The notes under the pieces are model-generated. The model saw nothing but the letters and a program-made list of their open reading frames with translations. It ran no database searches and was not told the origin of the DNA. Source: Pseudomonadota bacterium (GTDB lineage: Bacteria > Desulfobacterota > Desulfarculia > Desulfarculales > Desulfarculaceae). From it: a stretch of 64,000 bases of DNA. Below are positions 33,985 to 42,660 of the stretch, piece by piece. A program made the position numbers and the translations under genes. Numbering within the stretch: position 1 is the stretch's first letter; the number at the start of each line of letters is the position of its first letter. Location of the stretch: positions 1 to 64,000 of the forward strand of contig JAHIQI010000047.1 in the NCBI GenBank assembly GCA_018902755.1, in the 5' to 3' direction.

Positions 33985-35523
33985 CTAGCCTCCCTCGCCG
34001 CCTTGCAACGGAACGTCGCGCAATTGCCTCTTGAGCACCTTGCCCGAGGCGTTGCGGGGCAGCTCATCCACGAAATCCACCCGCTTGGGCTTTTTGTAGC
34101 TGGCCAGGTTTTGTTTGCAAAACTCGATCACCTCCTGGCTGCTCAGCTTTTTGCCCGGCATGGTGACCACGAAAACCCGGGCGCTCTCGCCCCAGGTGGG
34201 GTCGGGCATAGCCACCATGGCCGCTTCCAAAATATCCGGATGGGTGGCCAAGACCTCCTCCACCTCCCGGGGATAGATGTTTTCGCCGCCGCTGACGATC
34301 ATGTCCTTTTTGCGGTCCACGAAGAAAAAGAAGCCTTCTTGGTCCATGTAGGCCAGGTCGCCGGTATGCAGCCAGCCGTTGCGCAGAGCCTTGGCGGTGG
34401 CCTCGGGGTCGTCGTGATACCTGGGCATCACGTTGGGGCCCCTACACACAATCTCGCCCACCTCCCCTACCGGCGCTTCCTTGTCGTTCTCGTCGAACAC
34501 GCGCACCTCCGAGAAAGCCACGGCCCGGCCCACCGAGCCGTCCTTGCGCAGGCAGTCGCGCCCCTTGAGGATGGTGGCCACCGGCGAAACCTCGGTGCAG
34601 CCGTAGATGTCGTAGAGGCCGTCGATGTTGGGGAAGAACTTCATGATCTCTTTTTTGGTGGCCACGGAAAGCCGGTCCGCGCCCACGGTGCACTTGGTCA
34701 CCGAGCTGGTGTCGTACTTGTCCGCCCCGGAATGTCGCAGCAGAAGGTTGTACATGGCCGGGGAGCCGGAGATGGTGGTCACCTTCTCGCGCTCGATGCA
34801 CTCCAGCACCATCTGTGGTTCGAATTTCACCGCCAGGATGCAGGTGCCGCCCAGAGCCAGTTGCACGGTGAGGTGGTGGTTGAGCGGCGCGCTGTGGTGC
34901 AGGGGGCCCACGATGATGGCCACCTGCCCGGCGTCGTCGTCGCGGCCGTGGATGATGTTGAAGGCGTTCCAGATGATGTTGCGGTGGGTGAGCACCGCGC
35001 CCTTGGGCTTGCCGGTGGTGCCGGAGGTGTAGATGATCTGGCAGGGGTCGCCCTCGCCTATTTCGCTCGAGCTGGGTGCATAGACGCCGCTCTGCAAAAA
35101 GGCCTCGTAGTCCAGGGCCAGGTTCCGGTCGGTCGAACCGGGGCACAAGAACAGCCGGACCTCCGGCAAGCTCTCCCTGATGCCGGCCATCACCTCGCCG
35201 AATTCGGGACCGTAAACAACGGCCTTGGCCTGGGAGTTTTGCAGGATGTAGACGATCTCCGGGCCAACCAGGCGGAAGTTCACCGGCACCGCCACCAGAC
35301 CCACCCTGGTCAGGCCCAGGTAGGACTCCACAAAGTAGTCGGTGTTGTGGGACAACAGGGCCACCCGGTCACCGGGCTTCAGGCCCTGCCCCAGCAAGGC
35401 CCCGGCCAACCGCCCGGCCCTGTCGTCCAACTCGGCATAGGTGCGCCGGGTCTCGCCGCTTACCAACGCCATCCTTTGGCCATACTTGGCGACGGTGATG
35501 TCAATCAAGTTGCCTAGGTTCAC
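33985..35523 (-). CDS. Acyl-CoA synthetase (AMP-forming, class I)
   Basis: A 512-residue adenylating enzyme of the FadD/long-chain fatty acid-CoA ligase group. Motifs: ATP loop IIYTSGTTGKPKGAVLTH, A5 segment DIYGCTEVSP, GWLHTGDLAYMD and the catalytic lysine in NASGKVLKR. All intact. It converts the acid made by AOR, or the imported acid, to acyl-CoA. Start is GTG at 35523 after GGGGTGGAG. It lies 66 bp downstream of the AOR gene on the same strand. Confidence 0.92.
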   Translation of the reverse strand: MNLGNLIDITVAKYGQRMALVSGETRRTYAELDDRAGRLAGALLGQGLKPGDRVALLSHNTDYFVESYLGLTRVGLVAVPVNFRLVGPEIVYILQNSQAKAVVYGPEFGEVMAGIRESLPEVRLFLCPGSTDRNLALDYEAFLQSGVYAPSSSEIGEGDPCQIIYTSGTTGKPKGAVLTHRNIIWNAFNIIHGRDDDAGQVAIIVGPLHHSAPLNHHLTVQLALGGTCILAVKFEPQMVLECIEREKVTTISGSPAMYNLLLRHSGADKYDTSSVTKCTVGADRLSVATKKEIMKFFPNIDGLYDIYGCTEVSPVATILKGRDCLRKDGSVGRAVAFSEVRVFDENDKEAPVGEVGEIVCRGPNVMPRYHDDPEATAKALRNGWLHTGDLAYMDQEGFFFFVDRKKDMIVSGGENIYPREVEEVLATHPDILEAAMVAMPDPTWGESARVFVVTMPGKKLSSQEVIEFCKQNLASYKKPKRVDFVDELPRNASGKVLKRQLRDVPLQGGEGG

Positions 35524-35588
35524 GCTCCACCCCTAATTCCAGGCGAACGGCTAATCAATGGCGGCGGCGGCTCGGCGCGGCCGCTTTA

Positions 35589-37358
35589 TCAGTTCTCCAG
35601 CCGCCCCTCTTGATCCCAATTGCGCGCCTTGTAGTAGTCGCGCAGCATTTGCTCCATTTGCTCTCTGCTGATGGTTTTTCCGGAGTCGGGCAAGGCCTGC
35701 TCGGCAAAGCGCTTGGGCAGGCGGTCGTCGTTCATGGTCAGGCCTTCGCGCAAATTGAAGCGCCTGGTGTTGTCGGTTACTTCCCTGGCGATGGCCTTCA
35801 GTTGATCGGTGGATAGCTCCAGGCCGGTGACCGCCTGGACCATCTGGCCCAATTCCTCCCACTGAACCAAGTCGCGGTAGAAGCGGCAAAGGATCAAAAC
35901 ATCGAAGAAGCACAGCCGGTCTTCCCACTCCACGAAAAGGTTCGCCTTGCCCTCGATCTGGTCCGCGTCGATCATTCCCGCCAGCTCAGGCTTGTAAAAG
36001 GTGGCGCGCATGTGGCAAGCCCCTCGCGGCGCGGTGCCGTAGGCCAGGCCCATGCCCTTGAAAACCCGTGGGTCGTAACCGGCGGGCTCCAGCCCCTTCA
36101 CGTGGATGGCCTGATCGGCCATGCCCATCTCTTGGGAAGCGGTCTTTACGCCTTTGGCCAGAACGCCGCCCAGGCCGTCGCAGTTGGCGATGTCCGCCAG
36201 CAACCCGGCGATTTTGTCCACCTGGCCGTAGTCCACGTCGTAGTCGACCTTGCCCTGCCGGGCGGCCTCGATGGTCATGGCGGCCATATTGCCGCCGCTG
36301 ATAGTGTCCATGCCCAAACGGTCGCATATGTCGTTGAGGTAGACGATGTCCTCGATGTCCTTCACCCCGCACAGCCCGCCGAAGGCGTAGATGGTCTCGT
36401 ACTCCGGCCCTTCCATTTGCAGGCCCTTGTGAACGCCATCCTTCACGGTGGCCATGCGGCCGCAGGCAATGAAGCATTTCAGGCAGGCGTGGGGGGTCAC
36501 ATCGCAGCGCTCATGCAGGGCCGTGGCGTTAATCTGGCTCTGGTGCTCCACCTTGCCTTGTTGCCAATAGCGGCTGGGGAAGGCGCCCACCCCGCTTATG
36601 ACGTCCACCATGACCGGGGTGCCGTTGGCCTTGAAGGCCTTGACGCCCGGATCCTCCTTGCCCTTGGCGGCCAGGGAAGCCACGAATTCTTTCACCATGG
36701 CCGGATTGGCCACTTCCCGCTTACGGTCGCCCCAGAAGGCGATGGCCTTGATGCGCTTGCTGCCCATGACCGCGCCGGCTCCGGTACGCCCGGCTGAGCG
36801 CCAATACTCGTTTTCGATCACCGCGAAGCTGACCAGGTTTTCCCCAGCCGGGCCGATCACCAGGGCCGCGGGCCGCTTGGCCTCGGGCCGGTTGTCCTTG
36901 AGCCAATCCTTGACCGCGTCCTCGGTTGCAAAGCTGTCCGCGCCCCACAAGTCGTCTGCCTCGTGAAACACCACGCCATCCGGGGATATTTCCAGCCAAA
37001 GCGGCGTATCCGAAGCGCCGACCATGGCGATGGCGTCGAAGCCGGTGGCGGAAATGGATTCAGCCGCCTTGCCGCCGGAATAGGCTTCCGAGTACATGCC
37101 CGTCTGGGGCGATTTGGTGAACACGCCGTGACGGCAGGAGCCCCATATGGCGGTGCCGGTCAGAGGCCCGGTGGTGAGGATGAGATTGTTGTACGGGCTC
37201 AGCGGGTCCACCTTGGGCGGGTTGAGTTCCAAAAGCAGGTGGGTCCCCAAGCCTCTACCGCCCATGGTCCGGCTAAGCAGTTCATCGGAGAGTTCTACAA
37301 TGTCGTAAGTCCGACGGCCAACGTCAACCCTAAGCATCTTGTTATAAAATCCGTGCAT
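35589..37358 (-). CDS. Aldehyde:ferredoxin oxidoreductase (tungsten)
   Basis: A 589-residue AOR-family protein, normal length. It interconverts aldehydes and acids with ferredoxin using a tungsten bis-pterin and one 4Fe-4S cluster. The N-terminal pterin-binding region contains MGGRGLGTHLL and GPLTGTAIWGSCRHG; cluster cysteines are seen in HACLKCFIACGR and LILCRF. Between acyl-CoA synthetase, TRAP and alcohol dehydrogenase genes, it likely oxidises the aldehyde from that dehydrogenase, or reduces acids with low-potential ferredoxin. Start at 37358 follows GAGAGGAGC. Confidence 0.94.
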   Translation of the reverse strand: MHGFYNKMLRVDVGRRTYDIVELSDELLSRTMGGRGLGTHLLLELNPPKVDPLSPYNNLILTTGPLTGTAIWGSCRHGVFTKSPQTGMYSEAYSGGKAAESISATGFDAIAMVGASDTPLWLEISPDGVVFHEADDLWGADSFATEDAVKDWLKDNRPEAKRPAALVIGPAGENLVSFAVIENEYWRSAGRTGAGAVMGSKRIKAIAFWGDRKREVANPAMVKEFVASLAAKGKEDPGVKAFKANGTPVMVDVISGVGAFPSRYWQQGKVEHQSQINATALHERCDVTPHACLKCFIACGRMATVKDGVHKGLQMEGPEYETIYAFGGLCGVKDIEDIVYLNDICDRLGMDTISGGNMAAMTIEAARQGKVDYDVDYGQVDKIAGLLADIANCDGLGGVLAKGVKTASQEMGMADQAIHVKGLEPAGYDPRVFKGMGLAYGTAPRGACHMRATFYKPELAGMIDADQIEGKANLFVEWEDRLCFFDVLILCRFYRDLVQWEELGQMVQAVTGLELSTDQLKAIAREVTDNTRRFNLREGLTMNDDRLPKRFAEQALPDSGKTISREQMEQMLRDYYKARNWDQEGRLEN

Positions 37359-37385
37359 GATGCTCCTCTCAATGCCAAATACGGT

Positions 37386-37440
37386 TAATACGCATTAGAG
37401 CCAATTGGGCGTTGTTTTGCGTGGTCCGTTTTTGACGCAA
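37386..37440. promoter_or_regulatory. Inverted repeats upstream of AOR gene
   Basis: TAATACGCATTA (about 37386-37397), close to the palindrome at 19118, and a TTGCGT / ACGCAA inverted repeat (37417-37422 with 37435-37440). They lie in the 245-bp gap between DctM and AOR, suggesting an internal promoter. The rest of the gap shows nothing else clear. Confidence 0.4.
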
Positions 37441-37603
37441 GCCGTCGTCTTTCGATGGGCAGGATCAACACAAAACCGTAATCTCTCGCCGCTCCCCCCA
37501 AGCCCCATTGGGCTGTTTTTTGGCCCTCGGTGAAAAATTCACCAAGGCATATTTACAGGACGCGTCAAGGGTGCGCCTGCGGAAATTTGGAAAATAACCA
37601 CCG

Positions 37604-38914
37604 TTACTTCATCATGTTGGGCAGCCACAGAATGATCTGCGGAAACACCGACACCAACACCAGGCACAGCATCTGAAGAGCGATAAAGGGCAGAACGGAC
37701 CTGTATATGTGTCCCATGGTTATGCCTTCCGGCACGATGCTGCGCAGGTAGAACAGGTTGAAGCCGAACGGCGGAGTCAAGTAGGCCATCTCCATGTTGA
37801 TGATGAAGGTTATGCCGAACCAGATGGGGTCAAAGCCCAACTTGATGATAACCGGCACGAACACCGGGGTGCACAGCATGACGATGCCTGTAGGGTCCAG
37901 GAAAGTGCCCAGGATGAAGTAAATGGCCTGCAGGACGATGAACACCGCCCAGCGGCCACCGGGCAGGTTGGCCAGGACGTTGGTGACCAGTTCCTGGGAG
38001 CCCGCGGCGTTGTAAATGGCCGAAAAACACCCGCTACCGATCACGATCCACATGACCATGGAGGTGATCTTGAGGGTGGTTATCGAGGCGGAGAAGAAGG
38101 TGTTCTTGGTGAACCTGCGGTTGGTTATCACCGCGATCACGCTTCCCAGGGCCCCGATGCCCGAGGCCTCGGTGGGGGTGCAGATACCCGAGTAGATGGT
38201 CCCCAGCACCAGGCCAATGAGCAGCACCGGCCAAAACGCCGCCTTAAGGTAAACCAGCCGCTTGACCAGCGGCAGCCTGGCCTCGTCCTTGATGGCCGGG
38301 GCGATCTTGGGCTTGAAGAAGCACATGACTGCGATATAAACCACGAACAATCCGGCCAGCAACAGGCCGGGCATGATCCCGCCCGCGAACAACTTGCCCA
38401 CCGATTCCCGGGCCAACAGGGCATAGAGAATCATGGTCACGCTTGGCGGTATGAGGATCCCCAGCGCCCCTCCCGCCGCGATACTCCCCAGAGCCAGCTT
38501 TTTGTCGTAGCCTCTGCTCAGCATGGAGGGCAAGGCCACCAGGCCCATGGTCACCGTGGCCACCGCGCTGATCCCGGCCATGGCCGCGAACACCGTGCAG
38601 ATGCCCACCGTGCCGATGGCCAGGCCGCCGCGCACCGAACCAAACAGGTGGTGGATCATGTCGTACAGGTCGTCGGCAATGCCCGAGGTTTGCAGCATCG
38701 CCCCCATGAACACGAATAAGGGAACCGCCAGCAAGATGTCGCTGGTGGCCGCCGACAGGGCGGTTGTCGCGGCCATGTAAAGACCCTTGGGGCCCCAGAC
38801 CGCCAGGGTAAAAACCATGGCGATGCCGCCAAGGCTTATGGAGAGGGGCTGCCCGAGGACAAGCACGAGCAATAATGTGACGATCATCAATACTGTAATT
38901 AATTCAATGCTCAC
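37604..38914 (-). CDS. dctM: TRAP transporter large permease (DctM family)
   Basis: A 436-residue, full-length DctM with about 12 membrane segments. Blocks: GQPLSISLGGIAMVF near the start, LFVFMGAMLQTSGIADDLYD, GGALGILIPPSVTMILYALL and YLTPPFGFNLFYLRS. With the DctQ and DctP genes upstream it forms a complete three-gene TRAP system for carboxylate uptake. Start is a GTG at 38914. It is the only non-fused DctM in the window. Confidence 0.93.
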   Translation of the reverse strand: MSIELITVLMIVTLLLVLVLGQPLSISLGGIAMVFTLAVWGPKGLYMAATTALSAATSDILLAVPLFVFMGAMLQTSGIADDLYDMIHHLFGSVRGGLAIGTVGICTVFAAMAGISAVATVTMGLVALPSMLSRGYDKKLALGSIAAGGALGILIPPSVTMILYALLARESVGKLFAGGIMPGLLLAGLFVVYIAVMCFFKPKIAPAIKDEARLPLVKRLVYLKAAFWPVLLIGLVLGTIYSGICTPTEASGIGALGSVIAVITNRRFTKNTFFSASITTLKITSMVMWIVIGSGCFSAIYNAAGSQELVTNVLANLPGGRWAVFIVLQAIYFILGTFLDPTGIVMLCTPVFVPVIIKLGFDPIWFGITFIINMEMAYLTPPFGFNLFYLRSIVPEGITMGHIYRSVLPFIALQMLCLVLVSVFPQIILWLPNMMK

Positions 38915-38994
38915 AATTCACTCATCTCTTTTCAGGCAAGTCGTCCGCTGAGCTGCCACATGATTGCATGCAACGTATTGGCTGTAACTGCCGG

Positions 38995-39489
38995 TCAGTC
39001 CTTGCCAGCCAAGACCTTGATGCTTTGCAGCAGGCTGGCTACGCCTTGCAACAAAAACAGCAATACTCCGATGGTCACCAGAATTTTCAGCGGGTAGATC
39101 GGAGGAGCCAAGATGGTGGACATCACCTCTTGCTCCTCTACTGATTGCAGCGCCATTCCTCCCAATTTCCAAACCAAAATAACCATGAACAAAAAGAAGA
39201 TGGGAGCAGTGATTACATCCAGCAGCGCCTGCTTTTTCGAGGACAATCTTCCGTACAATATGTCGATATTGACGTGGCCTTTTTTTAGCGCGGTATAGCC
39301 CCCGCCCAAAAATACCACCAGGGCGAACAACTGAATGTTGATGTCCCAGGCCCAAATGGTGGGTGAGTCGAATACGTATCTCATCACCACTTCCAGGGAC
39401 ACTATTAGCATGATAATGGGTATGATAAAGGAGGTCGCCCGCCCGACATACTCATTGATGTTGTCTACAATCTTTATGAATGTGTCCAT
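38995..39489 (-). CDS. dctQ: TRAP transporter small permease (DctQ family)
   Basis: A 164-residue four-helix membrane protein. The EVVMRYVFDSPTIWAWDIN segment and KKGHVNIDILYGRLS motif are typical for DctQ. The ATG at 39489 (MDTFIKI) follows GGTGGGTGAG; a Met at 39501 is an alternative with no ribosome site. It lies between DctP and DctM; 80 bp separate it from DctM. Confidence 0.9.
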   Translation of the reverse strand: MDTFIKIVDNINEYVGRATSFIIPIIMLIVSLEVVMRYVFDSPTIWAWDINIQLFALVVFLGGGYTALKKGHVNIDILYGRLSSKKQALLDVITAPIFFLFMVILVWKLGGMALQSVEEQEVMSTILAPPIYPLKILVTIGVLLFLLQGVASLLQSIKVLAGKD

Positions 39490-39641
39490 CTCACCCACCA
39501 TGCATTGGATTGAAGTTTGCGCATGAGTCCGATCTCGCCATTATCCCAAGCCTAGTAAATCTTCTAAAATCCGCCTTATCCTTACGTCCAATTACACGGT
39601 TAATAATTCACTGATACCAAACTTTAAATTCAACTTTTTAT

Positions 39642-39674
39642 TAACTGGGTGGCCGCCATGGGGCCACCCAGTTA
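39642..39674 (-). terminator. Hairpin between DctP and DctQ
   Basis: Perfect 13-bp stem (arms 39642-39654 and 39662-39674, 7-nt loop) 19 bp after the DctP stop. No T-run on the minus strand, so likely an attenuator or RNA-stability element favouring DctP. Confidence 0.65.
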
Positions 39675-39692
39675 CATTTAGGCGGCTAATTT

Positions 39693-40724
39693 CTAGAGCA
39701 TGCCCTTGGCGGTCATGAACTTGATCAGAGTTTCGACCGCCTCCTTGGAGTACTTGTCCTTCTTGGCGACCTTGTCCCACACGCTCTTGGCCAGCTTGCG
39801 ACCCTTGCGCAACTCTTCGTCGGACATGGTGAAGGACTTGATGCCATAGGCGTAGGCAGCGGCCAGGGCCTCGTCGTCACGGGCTTTGTAGGCCTCGCCG
39901 TTGGCGCGGTAGAACTCGACCTGGGTCTTGGGATCGGTCAGCTTCTTGCGCACGTCTTCAGGCAGGGACTTCCAGGCGTCCATGTTGATGACGATGCAGG
40001 TCTGGGGAGGGGCCACCAGGCCCGGGAAGGTGATGTACTTCACGACTTCCTTGAGCTTGAGGGTCTCCAGGATCATCGGCGGGAAGGGGGTGCCGTCGAT
40101 GGTGCCCAGCTTCAGGGCCATGTAAATCTCGCCGCCGGGCAGCGGGGTGGGCGAAGCGCCGGCCTTGGCCAGCCATTCGCCGGAAGCGCCCATGCCGCGA
40201 ATCTTGTGTCCCTTGAAATCGGAGATTTTATGGACGGGATAGTTGGTGAGGAAAGGATAGCTGCCGCAGGCGTTGGGCACCAGATAGAAGACGCCCTTGC
40301 TGGCCCATGCCTTGCGGATGTTATCAATCATGTTGTACTTGGGATCCCAGAACAACTCGGCCACCTGGTCCATGCTGGTCCAGGTGAAGGGCAAGCCACC
40401 CTCGACGTCCGCCACCGGCACGCGTCCCGCGTAACGGGGGCCATAGATCGCCGCCATTTCGATCATGCCCGCACCCACCGCGTTGGCCATTTCCTTCACG
40501 CTGCACAGCGCGCCCGGAGGAAACAGCTCCACCTTGATCTTGCCGCCGGAAGCTTCCTCGATCAGCTTGGCGGCCCGCACGGAATGCACATCATAGGTGG
40601 CGTCGCCGGAAGGATAGGCGCTTTGCATTTTCCATTTGATCACATCAGCGGCCACACAAGGCGTGGCCATAAGCGCCGACACCGCGAACAGGGTTAGCAA
40701 AATCGCGATAAATGACTTTTTCAT
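39693..40724 (-). CDS. dctP: TRAP substrate-binding protein, DctP family
   Basis: A 343-residue periplasmic binding protein with signal peptide MKKSFIAILLTLFAVSALM ending near CVAA. Mature sequence WKMQSAYPSGDATYDVHSVRAAK is typical of the subgroup that binds monocarboxylates, 2-oxoacids or alpha-keto acids, but the ligand is not determined. Start is the ATG at 40724 behind GGAGGG; upstream in-frame codons to 40742 lack a site. Followed by DctQ and DctM. Confidence 0.92.
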   Translation of the reverse strand: MKKSFIAILLTLFAVSALMATPCVAADVIKWKMQSAYPSGDATYDVHSVRAAKLIEEASGGKIKVELFPPGALCSVKEMANAVGAGMIEMAAIYGPRYAGRVPVADVEGGLPFTWTSMDQVAELFWDPKYNMIDNIRKAWASKGVFYLVPNACGSYPFLTNYPVHKISDFKGHKIRGMGASGEWLAKAGASPTPLPGGEIYMALKLGTIDGTPFPPMILETLKLKEVVKYITFPGLVAPPQTCIVINMDAWKSLPEDVRKKLTDPKTQVEFYRANGEAYKARDDEALAAAYAYGIKSFTMSDEELRKGRKLAKSVWDKVAKKDKYSKEAVETLIKFMTAKGML

Positions 40725-40830
40725 CAAGCCCTCCATTATCAATAGTTTCCCAAGTCAATTCCCAATGGATTCAATTTGGCAGCCATATATGCAATACGGC
40801 AGGCACGGCCAATTATCTAAAGCGCGGCGC

Positions 40831-41934
40831 TCACATAATCACGACGCCGCGCATGTTTTTCCCCGCGATCAGGTCGTCGAAGCCTTGGTTGATGTCATCC
40901 AGGGAGTAGCGGTCGCTGATGAGCTCTTCCACCTTCAGTCGGCCCATCTTGTACAGGTCCAATAGGGTCTGCATGTCGCTGTTGAGGTTGGACGAGCCGT
41001 AGTAGCAGCCGATCAGCTTTTTCTCGGTGATCACGAATTCGGTGAGCGGAACCACGGCCTTTTGCTCGATGCTGGGCACCGCGATGATCACCGCGTTGCC
41101 TCCCCTGCGGATCAGGCCAAGGGTGATCTCCGAGCCCTTGCTGCCACCCACCACGTCAAAGGCGTAATCCACGCCGATGCCGCCGGTGATCTCCATCACC
41201 TTTTCCTGGGCGTTTTCCTTGGAGGCGTTGATGGTGTGGGTGGCGCCCAACTTGGCCGCATGTTCCAGCTTGCTGTCCAACAGGTCTATGGCGATGATCT
41301 TGGTGGCCGCGGCCAAAACCGCGCCCTGGATCACGTTGACCCCCACGCCGCCGATGCCCAAGACGGCAACGCTGCTGCCCGGCTCCACATCGGCGGTGTT
41401 GAGTACCGCGCCCACGCCGGTTATCACCCCGCACCCGGTCAAGGCCGCGACCTCGAAGGGGATGCTATCCTCGATGCGCAAGAGGGATTGCTGGGCAACC
41501 ACGGTGAACTGCTTGAAGGTGCCCAGGCCGGTCATGTTGTAGATGGGCTTGCCGTCCTTGGTCAGGCGAGTGGTGCCGTCGAGCATGGTGCCCGCGCGGG
41601 TCAGGTCACGCTGGACGCAGAGGTAAGGCTGATTGCGTTGGCAGTAGTAGCACTGTCCACAACTGGGCACCCAGATACCGACCACATGATCGCCTACCTT
41701 GAATTTTTCCACCCCCGGACCGACTTCGCGCACGATGCCCGCGCCTTCATGTCCGATGACGCAGGGCGTGGGCGGAACCGTGTACACCCCGTGCATGATC
41801 GACAGGTCGGTATGGCAAAGCCCCGCCGCCTTGATCTCGACCAGGACTTCCCCCTGCTTGGGGCCGTCGAGGTCCAATTCCTCTATGACAAGAGGCTGTT
41901 TGTATTCGTATAAAACCGAGGCTTTGGTTTTCAT
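40831..41934 (-). CDS. Zinc-dependent alcohol dehydrogenase (MDR, class III-like)
   Basis: A 367-residue medium-chain dehydrogenase. Catalytic zinc ligands are Cys40, His62 and Cys168 (GLCHTD, GHEGAG, TGCGV); structural zinc cysteines are 92, 95, 98 and 106 in CGQCYYCQRNQPYLC. The coenzyme loop is GIGGVGV. All in place, so an active NAD-dependent alcohol/aldehyde enzyme. As first gene of the operon with TRAP, AOR and acyl-CoA ligase it likely starts an alcohol to aldehyde to acid to acyl-CoA route. Confidence 0.92.
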   Translation of the reverse strand: MKTKASVLYEYKQPLVIEELDLDGPKQGEVLVEIKAAGLCHTDLSIMHGVYTVPPTPCVIGHEGAGIVREVGPGVEKFKVGDHVVGIWVPSCGQCYYCQRNQPYLCVQRDLTRAGTMLDGTTRLTKDGKPIYNMTGLGTFKQFTVVAQQSLLRIEDSIPFEVAALTGCGVITGVGAVLNTADVEPGSSVAVLGIGGVGVNVIQGAVLAAATKIIAIDLLDSKLEHAAKLGATHTINASKENAQEKVMEITGGIGVDYAFDVVGGSKGSEITLGLIRRGGNAVIIAVPSIEQKAVVPLTEFVITEKKLIGCYYGSSNLNSDMQTLLDLYKMGRLKVEELISDRYSLDDINQGFDDLIAGKNMRGVVIM

Positions 41935-42070
41935 TTCACGGTTCCTCCTCTTCGGTGGGCGGCGGATTTTTCTTAAGGCGCACCGCTTTTTCGTGACTTT
42001 TATTTAATTATATTTATAATTAAAATAGCTTTGCAGGGTCAAGCGTTATTTGGCCATTTTTGAAATAAAT

Positions 42071-42092
42071 GTTACCTTGGTAACGCATAGCG
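42071..42092. promoter_or_regulatory. Palindrome and TAACGCAT-type site upstream of alcohol dehydrogenase
   Basis: GTTACC TT GGTAAC (42071-42084) is an inverted repeat in the divergent region between alcohol dehydrogenase (minus) and the EthD-like gene (plus). It runs into TAACGCATAGCG (42081-42092), one base off the site that overlaps the IclR gene start at 61437. Candidate operator for divergent control. Confidence 0.5.
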
Positions 42093-42205
42093 TGATTTAT
42101 TTGCTCAGGCTAAGCTACAACCGGGGCTCCGATCCGCTGCCGCCGACCGATGCCTAAGCTCAGGGAGCCGGCAAAATGAACGTTACGATTGAAAGGGAGG
42201 ACTAA

Positions 42206-42517
42206 ATGGGCGCCAATGGGGACTACATCTGGCAGGTGAGTGTGGAGTACATCGATCCCGCCCAGGAGGAAGAGTGGAACAAATGGTACAACGGGGTTCA
42301 CGTGCCCCAGGTTCTTGCCTGCCCAGGCTTCCACCGGGCGCGCCGCTACAAGTCGCCTGAAGGGTCGCCCAAGTACATCGCCATCTACGACATCGACGAC
42401 GAGAAAACCCTGCAATCGCCTGAACTGGCCGCCATCCGTGGCTGGAAACAGTTCACGCCGTTCGTGAAAGGCGCCAAGGCGATTCTCTACAAGAAGTTCG
42501 TGGACGAAAAAGAATAG
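42206..42517 (+). CDS. EthD-like dimeric alpha/beta-barrel small protein
   Basis: A 103-residue soluble protein with a ferredoxin-like fold pattern: a strand (YIWQVSVEYI), helix (EEEWNKWYNGVHVPQVL), then CPGFHRARRY and YIAIYDIDD. The EEWNKWYNxxHxP motif is that of EthD and related stress-responsive dimeric barrels. Function unknown; such proteins often accompany catabolic operons. Start is ATG at 42206 behind GAAAGGGAGG. Transcribed divergently from the alcohol dehydrogenase operon and followed by its own terminator. Confidence 0.8.
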   Translation: MGANGDYIWQVSVEYIDPAQEEEWNKWYNGVHVPQVLACPGFHRARRYKSPEGSPKYIAIYDIDDEKTLQSPELAAIRGWKQFTPFVKGAKAILYKKFVDEKE

Positions 42518-42617
42518 AGTTGGCTCGTGGTGGTTTGCTAAAGGTGCTGGGCTCTTCGAGGCATCTTTGACCAAATCGGGCTGTGCGGTGAAAACGGCCC
42601 TTTGGGCAAACATGGAA

Positions 42618-42658
42618 CGGCCGTCCCCCGGCAATGCCAAGGGGACGGCCGCTTTTTT
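42618..42658 (+). terminator. Rho-independent terminator after EthD-like gene
   Basis: Perfect 11-bp stem (arms 42618-42628 and 42641-42651, 12-nt loop) followed by C and six T residues on the plus strand. It also sits at the end of the convergent acyl-CoA dehydrogenase gene and may work in both directions. Confidence 0.92.
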
Positions 42659-42660
42659 GC

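Noticed and set aside
37501..37520. Plus-strand terminator-like hairpin followed by six T residues upstream of the DctM stop
   Set aside because: Only a 5-bp stem and no plus-strand gene or RNA to terminate; not strong enough to claim a small RNA.
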